A stretch of DNA of 64,000 nt from Campanula takesimana (GCA_026119855.1 JAOWBW010001126.1:186001-250000); one strand, 5' to 3'; positions 45,264 through 57,479 are shown, counted from the first letter of the stretch. The notes: generated by a model not told the origin, from the sequence alone. Numbers and translations: made by a program.

Positions 45264-45303
45264 CGAGTTTTTTTTTTTTTTTTTTTTTTTTTGTCTTCGT
45301 TTA

Positions 45304-46440
45304 TTAGACGTAAAATCTCTTCAACTTGTCGAGGTTGACTTCCTTTGGTAGCTGATCTCCGTCTAAATCCACGAGTCGGCCTGCACCGCCGCTTAGTATC
45401 TTCTTGACTACGTACGGACCGATCCATCGGGGTCCCCATTTTCCAAGGGGGTTCATGGCATTAGGAGGGTGTTCTCTTAGGACCAAATCTCCCACACTGA
45501 TGTTTCAGGGCTTCACCTTTTTGTTGAAAGCCCTAGCCATTCTTTGTTGATAGGCCCTCGTACGTTCGATTGCCCTTACCCTTTTCTTTTTGAGTAGGGC
45601 TAGCTGTTCATATCGACTTTGCATCCAATCGACTTCATTAACTTGGTTCTCGAGGAGGACCCGTAGGGATAGGACTTCGAGCTCTATTGGGAGTACAGCT
45701 TCGGAACCATATACCAGTGCATAAGGAGTTTCTCCAGTCGCTGTCCGTATTGACGTGCGGTAGCCCCATAATGCTAGAGGTAGCTTTTCGGGCCAATCCC
45801 TTCCGGTGGAGGCCATTTTCTTCACAATGGTCTCGATTGTCTTATTAGCTGCCTTGACCGCGCCGTTTGCTTGAGGGCGGTATGGAGATGACTTGTGCTC
45901 AGTAATCTTGTATTCTACCAGGAGCGCGTCCATCTCTTTCTCAAAGTGAGAACCGTTGTCTGAGATGATTTCATGAGGAACGCCGTACCGGCACATGATG
46001 TGGGTTTTTACGAATTCGGCCACTTTCTTGGCGTTAAGAACTCTGTAAGCCTGTGCTTCGACCCATTTTGTAAAATAGTCCACGGGCTACTAGGACGAAA
46101 GATTGTCTGTTGCTGCCAGTAGGGTGAACTTTGCCGATGATGTCTATGCCCCAACAAGAGAAAGGCCAAGGCGTGGTCATATTGTAAAGTTGTGAGGGCG
46201 GAGCGTGCTGTAGATTGGCATGGAATTGGCATTTGGCGCACCTCTTGACTTTCTCGATGTAGTCCCTTTCCATGGTACTCCAATAATAACCCATGTGGAG
46301 TATCTTCTTGGTCAACATAAACCCGTTCATATGGGGCCCACATTCACCTTCGTGGATCTCATGCATTATTTCTTGAGCTTCGGTCTCATTTGCATATAGG
46401 AGATTGATCCCTTCATGGTGCCTTTTGTAGACTCTGTCCC
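45304..46440 (-). pseudogene. Integrase of element E
   Basis: Zinc-binding part 'HEGECGPHMNGFML' to 'VKRCAKCQFH' (about 46230-46350). Core: first D in 'CWGIDIIG' and second D in 'IISDNGSHFEKEMD'. The third catalytic position reads 'NGAVKAANK' (Lys codon at 45853-45855) where Tat-1 has 'NGAVEAANK', so the enzyme would be inactive even if translated. A 1-nt insertion near 46085 breaks the frame and an in-frame stop near 45505 separates the C-terminal 'GGAGRLVDLDGDQL' part. Confidence 0.87.
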
Positions 46441-47371
46441 CAATCAGTACATATCGGGAGGCTAGTCTTTGCAATGCCATTTGAGACTTCTTATTGCTAT
46501 TCTCGGGATAAGTACCATCCTTGAGGAAATTCATGATATCCGCATACCACGGGGAGTTTGCTTGGACCTCATTGATCTCGATACTAATACAGTATGCCGG
46601 ACTGTTCCTTCGGGAAATTTTGAAGGGCTTCACCATTTTACCCTCAGGTATTTCGACCAGTGAAGCGATGGTGGCTAGTGCATCAGCAAAACGGTTTTTG
46701 TCCCTTGGCAGGTAGTTGAAGGTGATTTCTTGAAACTGTTCAACCAACTCCTCGAGATGTTGACCATACCGTTGCAGAGTCGAGTCTTGAATCTTCCACT
46801 TTCCAGATGTCTGATTAATGATGAGCAAGGAATCACCAAATACCTCTAAACTTGTGACATTTCTCTCGAGGGCTGCTTCGAGCCCCGCTATGCATGCTTC
46901 GTACACAGCGATGTTGTTGGTGGCTTCAAATTCGAGGCGGATAGCGATTGGGGTTTACATGTCCTTTGGATCAACAAGTAATATCCCTATGCCATATCCA
47001 TGCTTATTGGCTGCGCCATCGAAAAAAAGTTGCCACCTATTTTCTTCTGTTGTAGCGCAAATTAAATGCTTGTCGGGGAACTGTACATCTTCCCCCTTCA
47101 CTTCGTCACACGGAAATTCAGCAAGCTGATCACTGAACACTTTCCCCCTGATGGATTTGAGTGTGACGTAAGTGATATCGTAGCCGGCGAGCATAAAATA
47201 CCATTTGGCTATTCTTGTTGACATGAAAGGCTTCTCGAAGATGTAGCGGAGCGGGTCCACTTTTGTTACCAACTTGATTGGGAAGGCCTCCATGTAATGC
47301 TTGAGCTTTTAAGTAACCCAAACCAATGCAGCACAAGACTTCTCTAAGACAGAGTAGTTCTTTTCAGTTCC
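46441..47371 (-). pseudogene. RNase H and archaeal-type RNase H of element E
   Basis: The tail of the Ty3-type RNase H ('VDPLRYIFEKPFMSTRIAKW') is followed by the second RNase H: 'WQLFFDGAANKHG' (D near 47025), 'NNIAVYEACIAG', 'EVFGDSLLIINQ' (D). In the middle motif Val (GTG at 46904-46906) replaces the Glu of the Tat-1 copy (NNAAEYEAC), a loss of a catalytic residue. Stops near 47373, 47310 and 46955 fragment the frame. Confidence 0.82.
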
Positions 47372-48811
47372 TTAAAACCGGCGGCTGACAAAGTAGATAG
47401 CATTCTCTTTTGTGGAGTCTCGCTGTTCTTGTGCTAACATAGCCCCTAGGGCTTCATCATTGATAGTGAGATAGAGCAAGAGAGGCTTCTCCTTGTGAGG
47501 TGGAACCAAAACTGGAGGGCATGTCAAGTAATGCTTCACTTGGTCGAAGGCTTCTTGGAAAGCATCGGTCCATTCTAGAGCCACATTCTTTTTGAGTAGC
47601 TTGAAGATCGGCTCACACGTGGAAGTGAGTTGGTGCACAAATCGACTGATGTATTGAAGTCTACCCATGAAACCTTTGATTTCTTTCTGCGTCTTTAGAG
47701 GAGGCATGTCAGTGATTGCCTTGATCTTGGAGGGATCGGCTTCAATTCCCCTCTCAGTGACCATGTAACCGAGAACCTTTCCTCTGACGACCCCAAAAGT
47801 GCACTTTGCGGGATTGAGTCTCATGTTGTGTTGTCGAAGTCTTTCAAAGAATTTGCGAAGATCGATCAAATGTTGACCATTGGTTCCCTTTGAATGGATG
47901 ATCATGTCGTCTACATAGACCTCGATCTCTTTATGAATCATGTCATGGAATAGATCCGTAACAGCCCTCTGGTAGGTAGCCCCAGCGTTCCTTAGTCCGA
48001 ACGGCATGACTGTGTAGCAGAAAGTGCCCCACGGTGTTGTGAAAGCTGTCTTGTGTTGATCCTCTTCGGACATGAGAATCTGATTGTAACCGGCAAAACC
48101 GTCCACAAATGAGCGGATTTCATAGTTGGCAGTCGAATCGATGAGCATTTCGATGTTTGGTAGTGGAAAATCATCTTTTGGGGAAGCTTTGTTCAAATCC
48201 CGGAAGTCTACACAAACTGGAACCTTGCCGTTTGCCTTTCTGACTGTCACAATGTTGGCTAGCCAAGTCGGATACTCAATGACTTTGATGAAACCAATAC
48301 TGAGGAGCTTTTCAATCTCTTCTTTGACTTATAGAGACCATTCTGGCTTGATCTTTCTGAGCTTCTGCTTTACTGGCTTGGCGTCCTCTCTGATCGGAAT
48401 TCTGTGCTCCGCGACCTTTCTGTCTAAACCCGACATGTCTTTGTACGACCATTTGAATACATCCACAAACTCTTTGAGCAGTGCAGTCAATCTGTCTTTG
48501 TCTTCCCCCTTGAAGAAGCTGCCAATCTTCATTTCTTTCGGCTCTTCGTCGGTACCCAGATTAACAACATGCAATTCCTTATCAGCCCCTGGACCATTTT
48601 CACCACGACAACGAACCTGTTGAGCTACTTCATTTAGGTATGTTATGCTTTCGTGGTCTATTTCATCATAATTTGAATCGTTATTAACTTGTTCATTAAG
48701 CTCGTTATTAGTTAATTCATCATTTATGATGTTTGCAATTTCGGGGTACTCAGAAATATCGAATTTTTCATTAGCAAAGAAAGGAAACACACGCTCGGCT
48801 ATTGCCTCCAT
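47372..48811 (-). pseudogene. Reverse transcriptase of element E
   Basis: 'VDFRDLNKASPKDDFPLPNI' opens the core, with the catalytic 'VYVDDMIIHSKGTNGQHL' near 47880-47920 and 'GFMGRLQYISRFVHQLTST' in the thumb. One in-frame TAA at about 48327-48329 (CAA in relatives) precedes 'VKEEIEKLL'; otherwise this is the best-preserved part of the pol of E. Tat-1 has its Cys-to-stop lesion in the equivalent of 'PVCVDF' here, so the two copies decayed independently. Confidence 0.88.
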
Positions 48812-48830
48812 ATCCTCTTGGGTGAGGGTA

Positions 48831-50177
48831 TTAGAAACACTCTCGGACTCGAAAGTAAGTGTGAGCCGCTCTTCCTTTGTTGCTGCACTGTATGCAACCC
48901 ATTTCTGGGATCAACAAATCCTTGGATACTATGGGCCCCTTCGTTGAATACCAGTTGTTGATTGGCTTGAAGCTTGGCGGGATCTCACTGATGGTTTCCT
49001 TTCTGACGACGGTGTCGTAGATGGCGTTGACTTGATAATCGTCCATGATGGAAAATTCTTCGAACATGGAGGCTAGATCGGATAGTTCTTCCCCCACGGT
49101 AATCTCTACCTCGGACTCTATAGTCACTTTCTTGCCCCACCACTCTCGGGGTGACATTGGAGTAGGCTCCCTTTCTTGTGTCGGAATTTCACAATCAGTA
49201 AAGATCTCGAGACCGCGCTTTCTGACGCCCTTGTTGTTAACCCATGGTTCGGGAAATATCATGTACGGAACATCTTCCCCTTGGCGAACAAAATAACCGT
49301 TTAGTGTGTTGCGGTAAGGCCTCAAGTTAGGGATTTCATATTGTCGACCTTCTTTGCGAGCTTGGGTTTTTTGACTCTTGACTGCTTGCTCGTATTTCAA
49401 GTCATAATTGGTAGGCTCGTATCCCAGACCAAACTTGTTCTTGACAAAAGGAACTTCTACGGGGTGCAATATCCCTTGTTGATGCTTCCCTAGGCCTAAA
49501 CCGGGAAAGTGATTCATGTTCCTCATCATGCGGAGGATTTTAGGATTGCCAAGGGTCCATTGTCTATTTCCCCCTTCTTTGTCGATGGTGTTGACGCCAG
49601 AGAGAGTGGAATCTTCTATCCCGTGTTGAACTTGGTGAACGGGTTGTCCCCCATTTCTGTGGATGGTGACATTCTCGGCCATGACGGTGACTATCTCGTC
49701 CCCATTTCTGATCTTGACACATTGATGGAGAGTGGAAGGGACCGCATTGGAACTGTGGATCCATGGTCGGCCCAAAAGCAAGTTGAATGAAGCAGGGACA
49801 TCAAGTACTTGGAATGGGACGGACATGATCATGGTTCCAAATTCGATATCAACTTCTAGCATTCCCATGACTGTACGGGCAGTGCTATCGTACCCTCTAA
49901 TGACTTGGGCGGAGGGTTGTAAATCGGAGCTTTTGAGCCCCAGTATGCCCATGACTCGGCTAGGCATTAAGTTGAGTGCAGAACCACCGTCTACTAGAAA
50001 TCTTGAGATGGGTCTCCCCCTTGCCCTTACTTTGAGGTAGATGGCTTCATTGTGTTTGGACCCAAATGGCGGGAGGTCCATGTCGGCAAAAGTGATGACA
50101 TTGCCGAAGTGAATGTGACCTATCATTGCTGTGAGGTCCTCGGGAGTTGTGTCGGAAGAGACTGATGTGTCATCCAA
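48831..50177 (-). pseudogene. Protease and G-patch-like region of element E
   Basis: Frame of 448 codons. The protease active site is 'FLVDGGSALNLMPS' (about 49966-50000), followed by 'LLLGRPWIHSSNAVPSTLHQ'. The glycine cluster 'RMMRNMNHFPGLGLGKHQQG' (about 49475-49535) resembles a G-patch. The same arrangement is present in Tat-1. The frame is closed upstream by TAA near 50198 and shifts near 48831. Confidence 0.83.
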
Positions 50178-50198
50178 GTTCTTGATGACGAGCTCTCG

Positions 50199-52052
50199 TT
50201 ATTTCTTTGATGATGCAATAAGGTCCCAGATGGATATGTTGGCTTGCGTCTTCTTAAGTTGTGTTAACAAAGGATCTTCGGGTACGTCACGTGCTTGCGA
50301 TCTTTGAGAAGAGGTGTTGGTTGCTGCGGTATTGGGAGGGATTGTGCTCGTTGTTACTTGGCCACTGCGAGTGAGCACGTTCACGGTCCCGTGTAGGTTC
50401 TTCTTCCTATTCTCTAAGACTTCCCTCATAATCTCATCATAAGTCACAACATAACAAGAATTATCAAGTTTATTTATATCATCGGAGCCCTCATTCACAA
50501 TTGGGATCTAATGAGTGGTTCCTTCAAACTCTCCTACTTCTATTATATTGACACCACCCTCATTAGGGATTATGAATTCCTTCTTGTCTATGAGGTCTTG
50601 GATGGTGTTGCAGATGGAGAAGCAATCCTCGGTGAGGTGGCCGGTGCATTGATGGTAGTCACACCATTTGTGGTGGGCATGATTGGGACGGAGCGGTTGT
50701 GGTTTCTTGTACCCTTAAAGAGGGGTGATTTGTCCCTTGGCCTTTAGAGCTTTATAGGCCTCGGTGATGGTCATACCATTGAGAGGAGTGTAGATGCGGT
50801 CGTTTTGGAACCGCTTGCCTTGTGGTGGAGGGACCTTCTTGTAATTCCCCTTGTCGGTAGTAACGGCATTGACAGAAGCCTCTTTGTTTGAATTAGAGGC
50901 GGCCTTGTAACGATAGGTAGGAGTGTCCTTCTTAATCTCCTTGAGCAAGTCATCCATGTGTACCCCCGCCTCATACATTTGGGAGAAGTCGGAGTAGCAA
51001 GCCCCACTTAGGTGGGTGCGGAGATCAATCTTGAGACACTTGAGAAAGATTTCCATTTGCTCTTTTGTGTTTGGCCTCTCAACAATTTCAGCGAGCTTGT
51101 CATTCCATCTCCTTGTGAAGTCAATGAAAGACTCGTTGTCTCTTTGGGTGGTGTTCTCGAGCTCTTTCCTTGTGGGCCGGTGAGTGGTGTTGCCTTGATA
51201 TTGATTTTTGAAGGCAAGCATAGCGGCATCCCAATCAAGACGGACAGTGAGCGGGAGAGTTGCATACCAATCCTTTGCCGCCCCCTCGAGGGTGAGAGGA
51301 AAGCATTGAGCCATAACTTTTGGGGAGACCTTCTTCGGAACCATAGCTTAAATGTAAGTCTCGATGTGAGCCATCGGGCATGAGTTGCCCTTAAACTTGC
51401 TAATGTCGGGCATCTTGAATTTGTCGGGGAGAGCGGCCATCGTACTCATGAGGATGGATGACTGATAAAGGCTTGTGTTGGAGCCTTTTCCCATGTTGAG
51501 GCCGTCAAATTTCTGATCAATGTAGGCCATAATGGAATCGACCATTTTGGGGTCGTTGTTGTCGGTGCTTGGTTCCCCCACTTTCTTGGTACGGGCACTG
51601 ACATATGGGCTTTCAAACAAACCCTCGGTCCACTCGGATTCCTCATTGTCATTAAACCCCTTGTTCTTGGAGAGCTTGAGGAGCTTGGCTTTCAATTGGT
51701 CACCCTCGGCCTCGTGGGCCTCCCTTTGACTATCGACATGAGCTTGCCACAAGGCTTCTTTGGTTTGAGCCTCGTTGTGGAGAGTGGTGACTTGTTGTTG
51801 AAGAGTTTGGACTATGGCAGAGAGTTGCTCGAGAGTCATGGCGTTGTTGGTGCTGGAGTCGCCGGCCATTGATGATGCAGAAGCTGTAGGAGTGATCGGT
51901 TCACGAACAAGCCGGTTGGATGAATTCCTATAGATGCGGAGAGTACCATTCGGACCTATAATTGGAGAAGTAGCCCTTGTCAGTCTCGGTTCACACTTTC
52001 GGTCCATGAAGAGGTTGAGAACACACAGTTGGGCACACGACTCGAACCACAT
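50199..52052 (-). pseudogene. Gag of element E
   Basis: The N-terminal frame (52052-51348) contains a coiled-coil-like 'MTLEQLSAIVQTLQQQVTTL' and the start of capsid 'KFKMPDISKFKGNSCPMAHI'. A TAA near 51345-51347 precedes the rest of capsid (51344-50715: 'FPLTLEGAAKDWYATLP', 'RRWNDKLAEIVERP'). After another TAA near 50716 comes the knuckle 'CDYHQCTGHLTEDC' (about 50625-50690), then a TAG near 50505 and the linker to protease. The gag start is either the ATG at 52052 or, more typical in length, the one at 51869. Confidence 0.84.
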
Positions 52053-53195
52053 AAGAAAAAGACTCTTTTTTTATTTTATTTTATAAGTCGGAGGGAATGG
52101 GTCCCTTTTGGGGTTTCTAAGAAGATAATGGAATCGTCACACTAGTATATAGACCATCTCGCGGTCCCATAAACTCATCGGATTCCATCACGTTTGTGAA
52201 TCCTACATGTGTCGGGATTAAACTAAATTAATGTAGTAAAGCATACATGCGGGGATGGATTTTTTAGTTTCGTCCAAAATAACCACTTTTGGGGACGGAT
52301 TTTTATTGCGTCCGTTTCAACAAGTTGGCATGTATGATTTGAAAACATTAGTTTAGGGAAATCTCGGTACATGGAAACCGACTTGGTCACGGAGTGTTAG
52401 ACCCTAACTAGAATTGTGTGGTTTGTGCTCGGCTAAAGAGAGGCTTAAAGGTCACCCCCGGCATGTAGTCATGAACTACGCCACGGGCTGAGGTTTACCG
52501 CTTCGAAAGAGTCAAGGTCGAGTGGAGCTTGAAACTTTCTAGGACGGGCCTCGACGGGTTTGGGGTTGCACTTGTGCGACTCGATAGTGAGCAATTTATA
52601 GGAGTAATGTGCATGTAGTGTGAGGTCTATCACGTGACAAATTTTATTTTATTTTATTATTTTTTTTTTGAAAAGAAAAGATAAAAACACACATAAGCAC
52701 GTAAATTACAACTCCCGAATCACCCGTGTGACCGGTAAATAAACACAAAGTTAAACAGTCCAAGGGTTCAATTCTGTTCTGATGCAGGCGACTATGCCCA
52801 CACCCCACTGTTCTGTTCAGTCACTGAAACCTGTTCTTGCCCTGGAAATTGGCCCAGAAGCGCGCGCCTCGGGCTGGTGTTGTGGGAAGCGAGCGCCTGG
52901 CACATTGTATCTGGGAGGCGCCCGCTTCTGGGCTAACCTGTCAGATTATCAGAAACTTATGGACTCAGGGGATTGCCCTGGTCCTGATTGTGTGATGAAA
53001 CCCCTGCAATGTTTGTTAGCACGAAATAATAGGAAGAATAGGAAGACCACATGGAAGGCGGGCGATTCTGGAATTTGACGCGGGACGCGCGCGCTTTGGT
53101 CCATGAACGTCCGAGGCGCGCGCTTCCCATATCAATTTCCAGAATGCCCAGAAAAGTAAATTATGAACAGAAACACAAGTTTAATCCTCAAGCAA
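52053..53195 (-). other. Leader of element E
   Basis: Untranslated region between primer site and gag. Between 52853 and 53125 it has six CpG-rich blocks of the GGCGCGCGCTTCTGG type. No gene recognised. Confidence 0.7.
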
Positions 53196-53213
53196 TCTCC
53201 AGCAGAGTCGCCA
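53196..53213 (-). promoter_or_regulatory. Primer-binding site of element E
   Basis: In sense TGGCGACTCTGCTGGAGA: the tRNA-Arg site with two changes. Confidence 0.78.
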
Positions 53214-53214
53214 C

Positions 53215-54265
53215 TGTAGATACCCCGGGGCGGAGACCGCGGCTTTAGGCTAGAGCGCGCGAGCTCGTCCTAGGATGTCTAATTGTGTTTTAGAGTCGCC
53301 ACCCACGTTTTTTGAGGAACGTAAGAAAACCTAATGTTTATGAGCCTAAGTTTGATTTACGAAAACATAGATTCTTTGGGATGAGGGGTTCGGGGGTTAG
53401 GTTACGAAATGGGAAGTACTTAAACACCCATTTCGCCCGAGCAAAGTCGGTCTTGTTTGTTCATAATTCACTTTAAAGATAAATGTGTTCTTCCTATTTG
53501 AATGATGATAAAAAAAAAAGGGGGTTTTAAAGTTTAAAATGTAGGGAGATGACTCCTAGGCCAATTCAATGTAATGAAAGGACCATTGGTGTCATGTCCC
53601 AAGTGGTTTTGGGGTGATTGCACATTTGATTGAAGAAGAAGAAGAAGAAGAAGAAGAAGAAGAAGAAGAAGAAGAAGAAGAATAAAGTTTAAGACATTTA
53701 CCTATAGTATCCTTCAAAGAGAACCTCTTGAAAAACTTTTAAGAAGAGGTTGAATACATGGAGAGAACACTTCTTAAGGTCCAAAGTTTCTTAGTTGAAA
53801 AAGGTCTAAAAGAAGTTCCAAGGAAAAGTCTAGAAAAGAAGTGAGGAAAAAGGTCCCTTCCAATGATGGATTGGAGGGGTTTTTATAGTTGAAAGAGGTG
53901 AGTTTTTGGAGCCAAACGGAGTCTCCAAGAAATCTTTCCCGGGCAAAATCATGTAAAATGAGCAAGGGAGAGATTCTTGGGCAGAATCTGTAACTGACAC
54001 ACCCCAGAAGGGCGCGCATCCCACCTAGGCGGCGGAAGGCGCGCGCGTCTGGCCTCAAGAGGCGGAGGCGCGCGACTCTGAAAAGAAATTTTTGACAGAA
54101 TGGACTAGAAAGTTAGAACTGTTATTTAGTTTAGTCCCGGGACTTAACGGAGTCCGTCTGGAACTTAACCAAAGTAACAGAAACTAACAGAAAACACTTA
54201 AAAGAGGGAGAAACACAAAATCAAGTGTGCAATCGGGGTGAACGGTCCAAGGCGGGGTGTCTACA
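53215..54265 (-). repeat. 5' LTR of element E (1051 bp)
   Basis: In sense TATAAAAA lies at 53887-53880, with the CpG-rich blocks upstream at 54003-54080. The (GAA)n run (53633-53684) is longer than in the 3' LTR. It is followed by the CCTGC duplication at 54266-54270. Confidence 0.9.
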
Positions 54266-54270
54266 CCTGC

Positions 54271-55450
54271 CTCCTCCGAAGACGAGGCATCCTCTAGAAA
54301 GAAAGACAAGAAGTCTAGGAAGAAGCACTACGAGTCCGACTCTACTTCCTCCTCTTCCTCCTCCGATGACGAGGAACATGTCTCTAAGACTACCAAGTCA
54401 AAGAAAGAAGGTAGTGGTGACAACAAAATGTTTGATGCTCCTGTGACCATGAATTACCTTGAAAAGAAGCTTGCCTCACTTGACACTCCAAAGGGATCAT
54501 TCACACCTTTTGATCCGGATTCTCTCCGAAAATCCATCACCAAGCTTCCACGCAAGTATAAGACTCCCGATATGGCAAAGTTCAATGGAACCACTTGTCC
54601 CAGAGCTCATGTTGAAACCTATAATTGGGCTATGTTACCAATGGGTGTTGATGATAACATTTTAGCCCAAATTTTTCCTCAAACTTTAGAGGATGCCGCA
54701 AGAGATTGGTACATGTCACTTCCGATATCCACTAGGCTCGATTGGTCAGAAGCATGTCAAGTGTTCCAAAGGCAGTTTGAAGACAACTCTACATACCGCC
54801 CTACTAGGAGGGATCTTGAGCAAACCAAGCAGTATCCCAATGAGTCCTTTGCCGAATTCGCTAGAAGGTGGAGGCTCAAGCTCACAGAAATTCTTGAAAG
54901 ACCTAGTCTTAAACTGCAAATCCACATCTTCCTCCAATGTCTCCATGAGGAATTTCAATATAAGCTTGCCGGTAATTACTTTCCTAGCTTCATTGAGCTC
55001 CACGAATCCGGAATAAGGATTGATGACCTCCTCAAGTATAAAAGAAAAAGTAGTAGTTATCGATACGAACACAAAGGTGCGTCCAACAAAGAAGCCTCCA
55101 TAAATGCTATAGCTTTAAACAAACAAGAAAAAGGCAACTACTCCGCCGTTCCCCCTCCCAAAATAGAGAAGAAGGAAAGACACTATGACAAGCTAGAAGG
55201 GATCACTCAAGGTGAACTCTTCGACATACTAGTGGAAGCCGGAAAGATCAAACCAAGAAATCCCCCTACTACACCAAGAGAACTTCCTCCTCATCATGCT
55301 AATCACCTCTTCTGCAAGTTCCATAGAGCTACCGGTCATGACACCAACTCTTGTTACCACTTGAGGGAAGAGATTCAAGATCTCATTGACAACAAGGAAC
55401 TTGAAGCGCCAAATGTCCTCACCAATCCGCTTCCTAGCAAACCATGTTGA
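54271..55450 (+). pseudogene. Gag of element C, main part after insertion E
   Basis: Continues the frame that starts at 26374. It has a Ser/Lys/Asp-rich linker, then a full capsid ('MAKFNGTTCPRAHVETYNWA', 'FPQTLEDAARDWYMSLPIS', 'FARRWRLKLTEILERP'), and a C-terminal knuckle 'CKFHRATGHDTNSCYHLR' with 'IQDLIDNKEL'. It ends at TGA 55448-55450 with no internal stop in 393 codons, far better preserved than the pol genes around it. The parental protein would be 452 aa. It packages element RNA; no pol follows, as in TR-GAG elements. Confidence 0.88.
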
Positions 55451-55910
55451 AGAAGACAAAGCCTTACCACTTTGGGGATACAACTATCCTCTCCCTGTCT
55501 CACTAGAATTAGAATAGGTTTAATTTCCTAGTATGAACTCGAATAGTCGTTCTGTCATTCTAGTCCATCTCCCCCTCCTTCTCTAGTTTGTGTCAACTAA
55601 ACTATCGAGTCTGTTTTAAATTCTAGTTATTAATAAAAGTCACTCTTATTCCTATACACTACTCTAAGGTTTTTCTACTTTTTGAAGTTCTCTCTAATTC
55701 ATGCAAATGGACACGCAAACATAAATGTCATTAATCTAAAACCTTGCAATTGATAATAGAAATTTCTAAACAAGTTTTGGGAAGAAGGCCTAGGGGCTAC
55801 ACATTACTATTACCGCGCTCATGTCAGAAGTCGAAGGACCACAATAGAAGAAAGTCAAAGGCGTCATCATTCCCAAAGAAAAGTGGGGCTACTCAATTTA
55901 AGCTTTGAGA

Positions 55911-55955
<45 letters not shown>

Positions 55956-56666
55956 AAGCTTTCATAACCCCACAAAGAATGAATTTCAACCACACACAAT
56001 GAAGTAAAAAAGGAGGCCTCTTATCTCCTCCTACAATGAAGATTAAATCCAAATGAAGAAAAAAAGACTCCTAACTTGAAGACTGTCTCCATCATCCGTA
56101 GATATCACTCATGAAGAAATCTGAAGGGTGCACTAATGATTAGGCCTTCTCCTCAAAACTTGTCAAGACATTTCTAGATGATTCACTTGCAAAATAATTG
56201 AACAAACACTTAAGACATCAAAAATAAATACTAGGGCCCATTAAAGGTAGAACTATCTTTCTAGTACTTTGAGCCAAGTAGTGTTTACTGTTGAGTCTAA
56301 GGGTTTCCTCTCTCATACACTTCTCTTTGAAATCCAAGCATCAAGGTTAGGGGCTTTTCATTCTTTCCGTCCCCTTCCGATTCCTATTCGAGATATACAA
56401 ACTCGTCAAGAATAAATCCGCACTAGGGGCTATCCTCTTCGCCTCTAACTCTCATTACAAAGTGCGTTATCCTCACTGAGTCGATGCTTGGAATACACTT
56501 CCCAAAATCCAAGTCGATAGCTAAAATGCCTAATACATTCAAACCCAAAAATCTTGCATGTCTCTCTCCCAATAAGAGACAAAACTACCCTCCTCTCTCA
56601 TTTGAGTCATCTTCGAGTACATACTTTATCAAAAAAAAATGAAAAGAGACGCAAAAGAGATGCCCA

Positions 56667-56697
56667 CTAGATTGAAAACCCGAAAGGGCGGTCTAGG
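56667..56697 (+). other. HP2 hairpin motif, element C copy
   Basis: CTAGATTGAAAACCCGAAAG then GGCGGTCTAGG; outer CTAGA/TCTAG. Confidence 0.6.
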
Positions 56698-57479
56698 AAA
56701 AAATCAGGGTGCGTCACAAAAAAAAAAAAAAAAAATAGGGAGAACATTCTTTAAATCATTTCTTCTTCAACCTTCCTCTTTCCTTAAATCAATCAAGCGG
56801 GATAGCACTCTTTTTGAAGTCAAAACAGCCTCATAAGCCTGTTCACGAAGTCATCGACAACATATAAGATTCTTGGGGCTTGACTTAGACCGCACATGAG
56901 ATAAACATGGGGGAAAAGATAACGTCTCTCATCACCATTCATCGAAGACTTTCTGACATGGAATTCTAGAGTGATTCAAAAGTACGCCTAGCCTACTTAG
57001 AGCTTGCACATTGATCAACATTATTGGTTGTCATAAAAATAGTTGTCTCTCTTGACACAACATGACTAAAGGAACGATCTGGATGGATCATCTCAAGACA
57101 ACCATCAAGGAAACTCTGTGGCGCATCGTCTTTTACAGAAAACCTGGTTAGGTCCCGACTTGTCAAACACTTGTCCCCGCGCACACACACAAATCAACAT
57201 ATATAGTTCATCACCAATGAACATCCCATCGCGAATCCATGCTATTCACACTACTTACACCAAGGTTGACCGACCGGGCATGCACATAAATTTGTCACCA
57301 CCGCATGAGTCTAATCCAAAGATAAAATCAAAGCTAAATTGCTTGCTAGAATATGTTCTACTTGTTTAATGAACAGGTACGCAAGAAATAATCCATGATC
57401 AAAATAAAAATCAGCAGCGATCAGATGATCCCCACAGAATTCAGTCATAAAAATTCAGCATCCAGTACTTTCAGTGTAG

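Larger units (their letters stand above)
44889..45303. other. Strip between antisense ORF and integrase of element E
   Basis: Holds HP1 (45068-45126), two HP2 copies (45169-45263) and a 30-nt poly-T run at 45268-45292, the same arrangement as 1465-1978 in Tat-1. Confidence 0.7.
26553..54265 (-). mobile_element. Element E: Tat-lineage Ty3/gypsy element with two antisense ORFs
   Basis: Minus-strand element. 5' LTR 54265-53215, primer site, leader, gag, protease/G-patch, RT, RNase H, archaeal-type RNase H and integrase (to 45304), then plus-strand ORFs at 44469-44888 and 28146-43977, purine tract, and 3' LTR 27592-26553. The TSD CCTGC lies in the gag of C. Element B (15.5 kb) sits inside one antisense ORF. 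Without B it is about 12.3 kb, normal for Tat elements. pol has many stops and two lost catalytic residues. Confidence 0.92.
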
